Assembly: GCA_041665285.1 (NCBI GenBank)
Contig: JBAYJC010000004.1
Location: forward strand, 50,944-114,943
Length of the DNA stretch: 64,000 nucleotides
Origin: JBAYJC01 sp041665285
GTDB lineage: Bacteria; Patescibacteriota; Patescibacteriia; 2-12-FULL-60-25
Reading direction: 5' to 3'
Shown: in pieces, positions 40,335 through 49,281 of the stretch
How the letters are laid out: the number at the start of each line of letters is the position of its first letter
Position numbering within the stretch: position 1 is the first letter of the stretch
Made by a program: the position numbers and the translations under genes
Notes under the pieces: generated by a model
Seen by the model: the letters and a program-made list of their open reading frames with translations, nothing else
Told to the model about the DNA's origin: nothing
Database searches by the model: none

Positions 40335-43239
40335 GAGGAATTTCGTATAAACGTGCGATAACGCGATCTCGATCCCACGATCCCGTAAACGTATCCGCGT
40401 CTGATACTTTGAGGCCTGTTACCTTGTTTTCCCATGTCATGCGCCAAGACTCTGGCACATCAACACGTGTTTCAATCGTACGATTCGGCTTACCAGACTG
40501 ACTGCCCAATTTCACAATATAGGCCGCTCGCGCAGACGCTGAAGTCCCCTGTGTTTCAGAAATCGAACGCGCTAAGGACTGTACGGTAAATGGCAAACGG
40601 TAGCTGAGTTTTACGGTCGCTGTCTCACCCGGTTTCAACTGCACCCACGCACCAAATGCTGTACGACCAAACTCATCTGTCACATCTACACCCGGTACCG
40701 GTGAAGGACGCACTTTTACCAGCTCTTCCATGTCTGGATCTACAGCCTCGTCTGGCTCTGGACGTTCAAATAGTGCTGGATCAGGCGCCTCAAAGCCTTC
40801 TGCAGAAAGCAATTCTGCTCCTTGCGGCACATACATGCGGACATAGGAAACGTTATTTCCTCCGCGAAATAGTTCGCCTTTTACTCCACGATGTGTGCGC
40901 TCAAGCGTGACCGTATCAACAATCGATCCATCCTCACCAATCTCTGCAGAAAGCGTGGCGCGCTCATCAATCACCGCATCTGTTTTCAATCCAGCGATAT
41001 TTGCCTCAACAATTGCCAGGGCATCACCAACGGATGATTCCATACGACCGCTCCATCCCAACGACTGAACGATCTCATCTTCGTCTTCACGACTCATAGC
41101 AATCTGAATGTCTTTTGTTTCAAGCGCATCTGCAAATAGCGCAAGATAGGCCACCATTTCTTCTGGTGGTGCGGATTTGACGCGTTCAAGAAGTTTCTGC
41201 ATCAAATCACCCACAAATTTCTTTGGTTTATTTTCGGCTTTATCATATTCCAATTCCACAGACTTTTGTGTTTCCAGCAAGAAATTCTCTGCAGAAATAG
41301 TCTTGCCATACTCTGGCATTTCTATCGGTCCTGTGACGGCCAGCAATTTTTCCATGATCGTCGCGTTTACCGCAATCACCCCATCCAAGGTCGGCTGGCC
41401 GGATTTACTCCAAAACCAGCGGATCTTTTTCGCGGCCGTGGGAAAGTCTGGGAACCAATTCGCATCCTGAAACTCCCAACGTTTGCCTACAAGCTGAAGC
41501 GGCGCAGGAGGGGCAACGCGTGCGAGGAGCTGATTGCGAAAATCATACGGACCGCCTCCAGGGACAAACAAATGCTCCAAAGCTCCACGATCCACAACCA
41601 CCTCTGCCATGGATCCCATAAACCCACCCGTAGGACGCAACTCCGTGTGATTCTGAAACACCAAAAGATACGTACGCGCCTGATCATGGCCAACGGCTTT
41701 CACCGCAAATTGATTCAGTGTACGCAGATCCCGTAACACGCCTTGGCTTTGCGTAAGCGCGGTTTTAAGCTCATCCACACGTGGACGCACTTCTGTAGGT
41801 AACTTTTCTGACTGCACTTCATTCAGTGCAGTGACTGCCTCATCAAGATAGGGAGCCGCTGTGTCCAAATACGTACCAAACGTAATCAAACGTTCATCCG
41901 GATGACGTGCCGCAAGACGCAGAGATCGATCAAACCCTTGCGCCAGAAGCTGTCCTGCCTGCGAGGCTTTTTGCCCGGCAAGCAACAGCGCGCTCACGCT
42001 CTTATACACACCTCGTGTTTGCGGCAACGCATTTGCCGTGGCAATAGCAAGGGTATTTACACGTGAAAGCGACTGCTGTGCGGTCTGAAATCCTGTAGAA
42101 GCCTGGCCCCAAGAATCCGCGCCTTGATCTTTGGCTCCAATCGCCGTTTTTACCTGTTCAAGGGCCGCAAAGCTCTGCGATGTGACTTGATCAACAGAAG
42201 AACGCAAAGAACGTACGAATGAAACAGCCAGGGCTGGTACGCTCACCAATAATAGCAAGCTCACAAAACCCATCATGACACGACGAATATCCAAACGCGG
42301 CACCAACACAGGCACATCCCATGTTTCCGTGGTCACGATTGCCGCATCATCACAAATGGGCGCCACAGCAACCTCTTCGACTGTCTCTATTTCCAATCGA
42401 CGTGAACGAAACCAATTCTTGAAACGACTCCACCATCCATAAGACGCAGAATAGGCTTTGTCTGGGTCTGGATCCGTAAACTGATCATCCAAAGCCTGCG
42501 ACACAATCACCTCTTCGACATTCGCCACGACTTGGCCGCGCGACGACGCAGGTCGAGAAACAGCCTCCCATCGAATAAACGGCCGTCGGAGCTTAGACCA
42601 CCAGCCATACTGCTCTGCATACGCCACATCTGGATCACCAGGCGTAAACTGCTCAATCACGCATTGAGGATCAACCTCATCAATCCACAAATCCTTGGCA
42701 TCAACGAGAAATTGCTCCAAAGATGGCGGCGTTTCGTATGGCGCCTGCCAATAGCGAATCGTGGAGCCAAAGAGTTCGTTTGTTTCGGTGACGATTTTCC
42801 GCGCCTCTCCTTCAAACTTCAAGAGATGCTCGCTTGTTGCATGGGGTGTGAAGCGAATTTCTACCCGTTTACGCGCATGCGGATTCCGCGGCCGATGGAC
42901 ATGCCGGAGCAACTCCAGATCCAGCTGGCTCACAGGATCTTCTACTGCACCCATTTCCTGGCAAATAGCCGCACGTAGCTCTGCCGGCACTTCTTCCACG
43001 GGTTCCGCACGAACGGGCACAGACGATCGCACTCGTACGATCGTGCGCTGAACCACCGGCGGACGTACTACGCGACGACGAGGCGCTGGAGCCACGGAAA
43101 TCGGCACGCCTTCCCGTTCAATAACAGCACCGAGCAAATCCTCTAACGAAAAATCTGACGCTTGGCCTTCTGTGCGAGGCGTTTCTGGGCGTTCCTCAAA
43201 AGGGAACGTATGGTCGTCTTGTGAATCGAACGCTCGCAT
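40291..43239 (-). CDS. DUF4012-family membrane-anchored surface protein
   Basis: A 982-residue protein. Residues 1-320 are cytoplasmic and include two copies of a Trp-rich motif (196-226 and 252-281, each with DPDxAYxxxYGWWS followed by a basic WF/FI stretch). A membrane helix spans 321-343. The outer part has a coiled region (SVDQVTSQSFAALEQVKTAIG) and the DUF4012 domain (YLLVFQNHTELRPTGGFMGSMAEVVVDRG, WFPDFPTAAKKIRWFWSKSG, DGVIAVNATIMEKLLAVTGPI). DUF4012 proteins are common in Patescibacteria and Chloroflexi and are thought to act in surface polysaccharide or adhesin display. The glycosyltransferase gene lies three bases upstream. Confidence 0.9.
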   Translation of the reverse strand: MRAFDSQDDHTFPFEERPETPRTEGQASDFSLEDLLGAVIEREGVPISVAPAPRRRVVRPPVVQRTIVRVRSSVPVRAEPVEEVPAELRAAICQEMGAVEDPVSQLDLELLRHVHRPRNPHARKRVEIRFTPHATSEHLLKFEGEARKIVTETNELFGSTIRYWQAPYETPPSLEQFLVDAKDLWIDEVDPQCVIEQFTPGDPDVAYAEQYGWWSKLRRPFIRWEAVSRPASSRGQVVANVEEVIVSQALDDQFTDPDPDKAYSASYGWWSRFKNWFRSRRLEIETVEEVAVAPICDDAAIVTTETWDVPVLVPRLDIRRVMMGFVSLLLLVSVPALAVSFVRSLRSSVDQVTSQSFAALEQVKTAIGAKDQGADSWGQASTGFQTAQQSLSRVNTLAIATANALPQTRGVYKSVSALLLAGQKASQAGQLLAQGFDRSLRLAARHPDERLITFGTYLDTAAPYLDEAVTALNEVQSEKLPTEVRPRVDELKTALTQSQGVLRDLRTLNQFAVKAVGHDQARTYLLVFQNHTELRPTGGFMGSMAEVVVDRGALEHLFVPGGGPYDFRNQLLARVAPPAPLQLVGKRWEFQDANWFPDFPTAAKKIRWFWSKSGQPTLDGVIAVNATIMEKLLAVTGPIEMPEYGKTISAENFLLETQKSVELEYDKAENKPKKFVGDLMQKLLERVKSAPPEEMVAYLALFADALETKDIQIAMSREDEDEIVQSLGWSGRMESSVGDALAIVEANIAGLKTDAVIDERATLSAEIGEDGSIVDTVTLERTHRGVKGELFRGGNNVSYVRMYVPQGAELLSAEGFEAPDPALFERPEPDEAVDPDMEELVKVRPSPVPGVDVTDEFGRTAFGAWVQLKPGETATVKLSYRLPFTVQSLARSISETQGTSASARAAYIVKLGSQSGKPNRTIETRVDVPESWRMTWENKVTGLKVSDADTFTGSWDRDRVIARLYEIPHDAQALTTSVGQAP

Positions 43240-43242
43240 GGT

Positions 43243-44352
43243 TCAAGCGTTGGGAACGACGCGTTCATAGGCCGCAAGCGTTTTACGCGCGGCGCTCTTC
43301 CAAGAAAACGATTCCTTGATCAAATGCCAGGACTGCTCGGCCTCATGCCGAGCGTTCGTCGCAACAAGGATCGCGTCGATCGCAGATATCATACCACTCA
43401 CGTCTCCATTTCGGAAGATGTGTGCACGCGTTTTCGCGAGAACCTCTGGTAAACACGCCGCATCGCTCGCAACAACCGGACATCCAAGAGACAATGCTTC
43501 GAGCGGCGATAATCCAAACCCCTCGTCAGATGACGGAAAAACAAATGCAGAAGCATTTTTATACAATCCAGCAAGCTCTGCGTTTGTCACGCGACCAAGA
43601 AACGACATGCGCGGCAAATGAAGACGTATCGCTTCCTCCTCCAGACGAGCCATGAACACATCTTTTTCTCCAGCTATCACGAACGACACATCCTGATGGC
43701 GCGTAGCAAGCTCTTTCCATCCTGCAAGCAAAAGGTCCAACCGTTTATGCGGATATGCCGCACCTACATACAATAAAAATCGCCCTTCTGGCACCCGTGA
43801 CATATCTGGCGCAGGAAACGCCGTAACGCCCTCACCCGTGACCACCAAACGTTCAGAAGGTACAGGATAGTACCGCTGGATATCCTCTGCCACATACTGC
43901 GTAGGCACGCAAATCACCTGCGCTTTTTTGAGAGCGCTCCCGAGAACCGCACGATAACCAGCGTGCTTGATTGCCGCGATCCAAGGATGTCGCGTGGATG
44001 TTTTTGCGCTCAAAGGCTGATGACGCAAAATCAAATCATGCATCGTGAGCACAAGTGGCCCTTGATACGACATGGGGACATTCCAATGTGGTACGTGTAC
44101 AAAATCCGCATGCGCTTCTCGATAAAACGCCGGCATGCGCACCTGCTCTGCCACGCTATACCACGGCACATCTGCCACAATCTGCTCAATCCGCGGATGT
44201 CCAATAAACCGTTTCCCCTCCAATTCGCGCACAATCAACACAAACGTATGCTCACTTTCATCAAGCATCGCCGCAACCAACTCCTCAATATATCGCCCAA
44301 TTCCTCGAGTTTTCTCCGCCCCCATCATGCGGGCGTCTATCGCGATACGCAT
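43243..44352 (-). CDS. GT4-family glycosyltransferase
   Basis: A 369-residue GT-B glycosyltransferase, probably building surface glycans. Features: MRIAIDARMMGAEKTRGIGRYIEEL at the start, the acceptor-side region, FLLYVGAAYPHKRLDLLLAGW, VIAGEKD, FLGRVTNAELAGLYKNASAFVFPSSDEGFGLSPLEALSLGCPVVASD (the E-x7-E donor motif). ATG 44352 is used since the upstream extension is not conserved. First gene of the operon with DUF4012 and DUF11-like proteins. Confidence 0.93.
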   Translation of the reverse strand: MRIAIDARMMGAEKTRGIGRYIEELVAAMLDESEHTFVLIVRELEGKRFIGHPRIEQIVADVPWYSVAEQVRMPAFYREAHADFVHVPHWNVPMSYQGPLVLTMHDLILRHQPLSAKTSTRHPWIAAIKHAGYRAVLGSALKKAQVICVPTQYVAEDIQRYYPVPSERLVVTGEGVTAFPAPDMSRVPEGRFLLYVGAAYPHKRLDLLLAGWKELATRHQDVSFVIAGEKDVFMARLEEEAIRLHLPRMSFLGRVTNAELAGLYKNASAFVFPSSDEGFGLSPLEALSLGCPVVASDAACLPEVLAKTRAHIFRNGDVSGMISAIDAILVATNARHEAEQSWHLIKESFSWKSAARKTLAAYERVVPNA

Positions 44353-44459
44353 GCAAGAAAAGGTACAAGGAATTGAGCAAGGGGGCAAGCCATCTACACT
44401 AGTATCAAGCCGACAAACAGCAGGAATATACACACATATGCTATACTTCTTGCGAAAAT

Positions 44460-44918
44460 ATGCACTTCTGCCTTTTTCTTCAGGACCGTTCCTATGCCGG
44501 ACAGATCACGCTCGTGTCTGACAAAACGCCAACGCACACCTGGTCAGCGCAGGCGAAAGCTCTTCTGAATCCTCTCTGGGACACCTGGATGCAACACGGC
44601 ATCCCACTCCCCACTCTCCAAGAAACGCATGACGCGACAGGCACGACACGCGTCTACGGAGAAGCGCTCGTCGCGCTCACAGAACCACAGGCATCATCTG
44701 CTTTGAGCGCCTGGGCACGTGACCAAGGGTATTTACTGGTTGCCTGGCCAGAAGCACTTGATGAGTATTGGCCAGCTTTTCTTTCCTGGCCGCTCACAGA
44801 TGCCGAGCGTCTTGAGCTGTCCTTCTCGTTACAAGCGCAGGCGAGTTCCGCACAACTCCCCGCTTTATCCAATCTTCTTGAGGAAACAGCACAACGATTC
44901 AACAACGCCCACAAATAA
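44460..44918 (+). CDS. Small orphan protein upstream of the HExxH gene
   Basis: A 152-residue soluble protein, Trp- and Leu-rich (AFLSWPLTDAERLELSFSL). TGC-TATACT ends at 44447 and the ATG is at 44460, so the leader is about five bases. It stops three bases before the next gene, suggesting coupled expression. No recognised family. Confidence 0.68.
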   Translation: MHFCLFLQDRSYAGQITLVSDKTPTHTWSAQAKALLNPLWDTWMQHGIPLPTLQETHDATGTTRVYGEALVALTEPQASSALSAWARDQGYLLVAWPEALDEYWPAFLSWPLTDAERLELSFSLQAQASSAQLPALSNLLEETAQRFNNAHK

Positions 44919-44921
44919 CGT

Positions 44922-46604
44922 ATGCCTTTTAAACACGAATCCGCTTTTTTCTCAAAATCTGAACACGCCCCTCAGGCCATTATTCCTGAGCCGCATCGTG
45001 TGCACATGCCATTTTCTCAAAAAGAATCGGCACGACCACCAAAACACAGAGAGAAACGGACACGAAAAGAACACCTGGCCGCACAAGGCCTGTTTACCAA
45101 GCTACGTGCCTTGCGTGCGGAAGATATCGCACTCGCCTTGTCTTCGTTATTCGCGGTTCAGCCATTTGCCATGATGGCTTCGGATCGCCAAGTCGTTGAA
45201 CGGATACGTTCCATGATCGACACACGATCTTCCCACGAGCATCTGCGCCTAGATATTGAGGGAGCTGAACGGATCCATGTGGATCCCCAAGTATTATCTC
45301 AATCCGTGCAATATCTTCTCACCGGTCCTCTTGCTCTTCGCAATGTCGTACGGATCCGACTCACAGATACGACAGTGCCTCTTCGCGCTGGCCACGCGTC
45401 CGGTGGCCATGAAGCCGCGCATTGCACCATGAGCCCTGGGGCAGAACGTTCGGAGATTGTCTTCACACGCGAAGGGATTGGAGAAGAATCAGATCAGCAG
45501 ATCAGTAGATTTACTGTTATCCTTGTGCATGAGCTCGTTCATGCGACCTTGGACCCAGACAATGCCGCCACTCTGCGGCCCGCCTTTCGCCGTCGTTTAG
45601 CCACGCTCCTCGAAGCGCATATTCAAATACCCTCTGCATTTCCTTATGTACAAGGCTACCACGGGAGTGCGTTGCGTCGTGCGCATGAGCAGGGTCGTGC
45701 AAGGCCCTCTGCAGAGGATACTGCACAAGAAAGAGTAGACATCACGCGAGAAACGCTTGCCATGATCATGGAAGAGGCCATTACCATGGACATAGACGCG
45801 CTCAATGTGACGGCGTTTCATCAAGCCATGCGAACACGTCTCATGACGCGTTATCAACAATCCGCGGAACAGGTCGCACTCTATCTCGCTGTTCTCGAGG
45901 CATTTGAGGCAGAACACCCTGGGCTTATCTTTGGCATGCATGTGCGCTATCGCACTACTGTGGAGCAACTCGAACAAAATCAACGGCAACATCTTGCACC
46001 GGAAAACGTACGGCGCATTGAACGCGCCTATGCCGAGCTCGCGAGACTCACGGGTGATCCAGAACTAGCACACACGATCCAAAACCTTTTGCGCGACTCT
46101 GAACGTCGGCACGATCTTCCGGCCGCTGAATTGATGGATAGCACACTGCGCTATCAACCAACCAACGAAGAAGTGGCAAATGCCGAATCGCCGGAACAAG
46201 CAACGCGTCTACGTGCGCTTATGCTCGTGGATCGTCTTGCTTCTACACGCACCGAAGCCCTTGAACAAGGCATCACAAACACCGCACTTCGGACGCTTTT
46301 CCATGATCTTGCCACGAATCTCGCCCTTGCCGTTGGCCAAGCACGCGAATCGATTGCGGCACATGACACCACAAGCGCCTGGCTCGACAACGCCCTCAAT
46401 CCTTACGGCGCGTTCATGCAACAGTATCGCACCCTGACTTCGACCATGACCACACGCGATCGCCTACAACTCAACCAAGCGCTTGTCAGCTTTCTTCAGC
46501 TCTATCAACACGGCGATCTCGGCGTCCTTTCACGCACCCAAGCCGAACTCATTGAACGCGCAAGCCATATCAGACCACCAGCAAACGAAGGAAGGAGCAT
46601 CTAA
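44922..46604 (+). CDS. Putative zinc metalloprotease-like protein (HELVH)
   Basis: A 560-residue protein of unknown family. The basic N-terminus (1-55) may be disordered. FTVILVHELVHATLD (HExxH at 203-207) is preceded by a beta-rich segment and followed about 77 residues later by MIMEEAITMDIDAL, where Glu284 or Glu285 could be a third ligand as in gluzincins. The rest is almost all helical. No signal peptide is seen, so it may act inside the cell. A terminator follows. Confidence 0.7.
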   Translation: MPFKHESAFFSKSEHAPQAIIPEPHRVHMPFSQKESARPPKHREKRTRKEHLAAQGLFTKLRALRAEDIALALSSLFAVQPFAMMASDRQVVERIRSMIDTRSSHEHLRLDIEGAERIHVDPQVLSQSVQYLLTGPLALRNVVRIRLTDTTVPLRAGHASGGHEAAHCTMSPGAERSEIVFTREGIGEESDQQISRFTVILVHELVHATLDPDNAATLRPAFRRRLATLLEAHIQIPSAFPYVQGYHGSALRRAHEQGRARPSAEDTAQERVDITRETLAMIMEEAITMDIDALNVTAFHQAMRTRLMTRYQQSAEQVALYLAVLEAFEAEHPGLIFGMHVRYRTTVEQLEQNQRQHLAPENVRRIERAYAELARLTGDPELAHTIQNLLRDSERRHDLPAAELMDSTLRYQPTNEEVANAESPEQATRLRALMLVDRLASTRTEALEQGITNTALRTLFHDLATNLALAVGQARESIAAHDTTSAWLDNALNPYGAFMQQYRTLTSTMTTRDRLQLNQALVSFLQLYQHGDLGVLSRTQAELIERASHIRPPANEGRSI

Positions 46605-46619
46605 GATCCCCATGAAACA

Positions 46620-46650
46620 AAAACAGCCACCGCTATGGTGGCTGTTTTGT
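46620..46650 (+). terminator. Terminator of the HExxH operon
   Basis: AACAGCCACC / GGTGGCTGTT hairpin with TTTTG tract. It may also act on the tRNAs from the other side. Confidence 0.88.
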
Positions 46651-46652
46651 GG

Positions 46653-46738
46653 TGGTGGGCAGGGAAGGATTCGAACCTTCGAAGGCCGGAGCCAGGAGAT
46701 TTACAGTCTCCCCCCGTTGACCGCTTGGGTACCTACCC
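46653..46738 (-). tRNA. tRNA-Tyr(GTA)
   Basis: A long-variable-arm tRNA: acceptor GGGTAGG / CCTGCCC, anticodon loop CTGTAAA (GTA), T arm ending GGTTCGAATCC, encoded ACCA. Confidence 0.93.
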
Positions 46739-46739
46739 G

Positions 46740-46815
46740 TGGAGCCGTTTTCGGGAATTGAACCCGAGACCTTCTCCTTACCATGGAGATGCTCTACCAG
46801 CTGAGCTAAAACGGC
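46740..46815 (-). tRNA. tRNA-Thr(GGT)
   Basis: Acceptor GCCGTTT / AAACGGC, discriminator T, encoded CCA; anticodon stem CTCC / GGAG with loop ATGGTAA giving anticodon GGT (reads ACC/ACT, the codons seen in the thrS leader loop); T arm TCGGG-TTCAATT-CCCGA. Only one base lies between it and tRNA-Tyr. Confidence 0.93.
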
Positions 46816-46849
46816 ATGTATCTCGAAAGTCCTGTTCCTGAACGCGAGT

Positions 46850-46878
46850 ACGTTATCAATTCTGCGCGGACGCGTCAA
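46850..46878 (-). promoter_or_regulatory. Promoter of the tRNA-Thr(GGT)-tRNA-Tyr unit
   Basis: TTGACG (46878-46873), 17 bp, TAACGT (46855-46850) preceded by TGA. Confidence 0.7.
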
Positions 46879-46894
46879 CGATGGCTCGGGCGTA

Positions 46895-46925
46895 TAAAAA
46901 ACGCGCTCACGAGTGGCGTGAACGC
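46895..46925 (-). terminator. Terminator of the 46983-47438 gene
   Basis: CGCGTTCACG / CGTGAGCGCG stem, loop CCACT, then TTTTTT on the minus strand. Confidence 0.85.
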
Positions 46926-46982
46926 GAGATACCGCGACAGACGGAGCTAGCCCCGAGGGATGAGCGGGTCTGAAACCCGCCC

Positions 46983-47438
46983 CTACGACACCGGGACGGG
47001 CACGACCTGGATCTGGACCTCCTCGTAGCTCTCCGCGGGCGCGAGCTTGCCCGTACGCACGAGCTTGTACAGGCTCATGAGGTCCTCGTAGGAGTCGGCC
47101 CTGGCCAGGAAGACCTTCTGGTCGCCCTTGTACGACCAGTCCAGCACGCCGTGTGCCTCGGACTTGTCGGGCAGGACGTACTTCCCGACCTTGCGCTCAG
47201 GCTCGAGCGGCACGAACGCCTTCAGGGAGAAGAACGCGACGATCTCCGTGGGAGGCAAGTCCTCCTTGCTCGAGACCGCGATGTACGCGTGATTGGCGTT
47301 CCCGGGGATGGTCTCCGCCGTGAAGCCCCTGTACAGGCACCGGCGCCCGCCGTTCTGCCCCTGGGCCAGGGTCTCCAGACCCTCGAGCTTCTGCCAACCT
47401 TCCTTCAGGTGCGCCCATACGCTTGCGATCATGGACAT
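46983..47438 (-). CDS. GC-rich orphan protein, 151 aa
   Basis: A small soluble protein with no signal. It includes a Gly/Arg segment (AQGQNGGRRCLYRGFTAETIPG), a beta-like stretch (AYIAVSSKEDLPPTEIVAFFSL) and a hydrophobic C-terminus (VQIQVVPVPVS). ATG 47438 follows AGGAG with good spacing, so it is preferred over 47471. Own promoter and terminator. Function unknown. Confidence 0.68.
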   Translation of the reverse strand: MSMIASVWAHLKEGWQKLEGLETLAQGQNGGRRCLYRGFTAETIPGNANHAYIAVSSKEDLPPTEIVAFFSLKAFVPLEPERKVGKYVLPDKSEAHGVLDWSYKGDQKVFLARADSYEDLMSLYKLVRTGKLAPAESYEEVQIQVVPVPVS

Positions 47439-47516
47439 GGTACCTACTCCTACGGGCTGGACTTTCTTCATCCAGCGTCCGTGGTTGCGTCGCTACCCTG
47501 CGTAGCGACGAGGTAA

Positions 47517-47545
47517 CCATAACCAAAAACCGGGCTGTCCGTCAA
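47517..47545 (-). promoter_or_regulatory. Promoter of the 47438-46983 gene
   Basis: TTGACG (47545-47540), 17 bp, TTATGG (47522-47517) preceded by TGG. Confidence 0.65.
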
Positions 47546-48453
47546 GACTTGGCCCGGCTTTTTTGACGCTCGATTTCTTCGACACGTTCTCGCCAATGCT
47601 GGATCTTTCCTTGATCGTCTGACAAGAGACGCAAACGATTGTATCGACGACGCGATTCAACGGCATCATTGGTCTTTAATGCAAGCTCCAAGGAAAGCTC
47701 AAGATACTTTGCGCTCTTTGGTTCAAGGTCACTTGCACGCTTGGCTGATGGCCAGGCTTTGGCTTCTGCATTTTGTCGGAGGTAAAACTCTGCGAGCTCT
47801 GCATGGCGATGCGCTTGCCGTGATCCTTGCTCTACGGCCTTCAACCGCATCTGCTCTGCAATTGCCATATCCCCTTCCGCCTCAGCAATCTCCGCAAGCG
47901 CGGAATAGGTGCCGTCATCTTGCTGGCGCAGCTTCACAAGAAACTCAAACGTTTCCTTTGCCTGCGGATAGAGTTTCTGACGAAGATAGATCTGCCCAAG
48001 CCCCTTGTAGGCTTCTGCGTGACGTTGATCAAGAGACAGGATTTCCAAAAAGCGACGTTCTGCATCTGCCCACTTCAAATCGCGCGAAAGCGCACGGCCT
48101 TCGGCGAGCAGTTCTTTTATTCGGTCACGCGTGTTTGGTGCCATGGCCGCAAACGGGCTCTTCATGGTGTTGTAAAACGTTTCCAATTTATGGACACGCT
48201 CGTAGGCCCCGCGATAGGCATTGGATGTAGAGCGCTTGATAAACCGGCCAAACTGCAAAAGCGGCTGTGCGCGTTCTGAACGCATGCGCTCAAAACGACT
48301 AAAAATCAGAGCTTCTCGTTTTTGACGTTGCTGTTCCTCCTTGATGGACATGGGGTCCAGCAAACAGATCTCTTTCCAATGGCGAGAAACCAAAAACACA
48401 GCAATGCCCAAGAAGAGAATCGCCCCACCAAACGCGAGTAGCGTAAGAAGCAT
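47542..48453 (-). CDS. TPR-repeat membrane-anchored protein
   Basis: A 304-residue protein from ATG 48453 (a GTG at 48492 would overlap tpiA). An N-terminal helix (about 2-22) anchors it. Residues 110-260 carry three or four TPR units (WADAERRFLEILSLDQRHAEAYKGLGQIYL, QAKETFEFLVKLRQQDDGTYSALAEIAEAEGDM). These bind other proteins. It follows tpiA with a 14-base gap. Confidence 0.82.
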   Translation of the reverse strand: MLLTLLAFGGAILFLGIAVFLVSRHWKEICLLDPMSIKEEQQRQKREALIFSRFERMRSERAQPLLQFGRFIKRSTSNAYRGAYERVHKLETFYNTMKSPFAAMAPNTRDRIKELLAEGRALSRDLKWADAERRFLEILSLDQRHAEAYKGLGQIYLRQKLYPQAKETFEFLVKLRQQDDGTYSALAEIAEAEGDMAIAEQMRLKAVEQGSRQAHRHAELAEFYLRQNAEAKAWPSAKRASDLEPKSAKYLELSLELALKTNDAVESRRRYNRLRLLSDDQGKIQHWRERVEEIERQKSRAKS

Positions 48454-48467
48454 GGTACGAAAAAACG

Positions 48468-49223
48468 TTATGCCGGAAGAGCCGCGCGACACAACAGACC
48501 AAACGCGCGCGGGTCTAACGACGCATGACCAACAAGCGCTCCATCAACATGGGTTGTGGATAAGTAGTCTGCAATCGTGTGCGTATCCACAGAGCCACCG
48601 TAAATGATGCGAATATCCTCCCCTGTTTTTCCAAGGCGTTTCATCAACGTTTCACGGATCACCTCATGCATGGCCTTTGCATCCTGCACCGAACATGGCT
48701 TGCCACTCCCAATGGCCCATACGGGCTCATACGCGATCACAGGAGGGGCTTGGCCATCTGCCTTCAAACCCGCGATAGCGGCCGTGACCTGGGCGCGTAC
48801 AACCTTTGCAGACTCTCCGCGCTTCTTCTGCTGTTCCGTCTCCCCCACGCAAATCACCGGCTGGATGCCTGCGTGCTGAAGAGCCGCGGCTTTTTTGCCC
48901 ACCATTTCGTCTGTTTCGCCAAGATGAATGCGGCGTTCGCTATGGCCCACCAAGCACAGCACAATGCCAAAATCTTTGAGCATGCCTGGGGACACTTCTC
49001 CGGTAAACGCGCCTTCTTCTGCCCAAAACACGTCCTGAGCACCAAGAACCGGCACACTTGCCCGTCCAAGGGACGCACGCGCCGCGGCAAGAGAAACATG
49101 CGGCACAGAAACGCCGATATCCAGGTCCTTTGGCAAACGCTCGCGCCGAAAAGCGCGGATCCAGGCACCGGCTTTGACCGGGCCGTAAAACATCTTCCAG
49201 TTGGCAATAATGAGTTTTCGCAT
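48468..49223 (-). CDS. tpiA: Triosephosphate isomerase
   Basis: Interconverts dihydroxyacetone phosphate and glyceraldehyde 3-phosphate. Motifs: MRKLIIANWKM at the start (Asn, Lys), LVGHSERR (His), VIAYEPVWAIGSGK (catalytic Glu and loop 6) and IIYGGSVD. Length 251 is normal. ATG 49223 is preferred; an upstream in-frame extension is not conserved in the family. Confidence 0.97.
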   Translation of the reverse strand: MRKLIIANWKMFYGPVKAGAWIRAFRRERLPKDLDIGVSVPHVSLAAARASLGRASVPVLGAQDVFWAEEGAFTGEVSPGMLKDFGIVLCLVGHSERRIHLGETDEMVGKKAAALQHAGIQPVICVGETEQQKKRGESAKVVRAQVTAAIAGLKADGQAPPVIAYEPVWAIGSGKPCSVQDAKAMHEVIRETLMKRLGKTGEDIRIIYGGSVDTHTIADYLSTTHVDGALVGHASLDPRAFGLLCRAALPA

Positions 49224-49281
49224 ACCGTATGACTCATTCCTACTCCAAACTGGAGTTTTTGGCAACAGCAAGCGCCCTGTC

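Noticed and set aside
49242..49262. ACTCCA / TGGAGT hairpin plus T run on the plus strand between tpiA and the M16 gene.
   Set aside because: No plus-strand gene ends there; on the minus strand no T tract follows.
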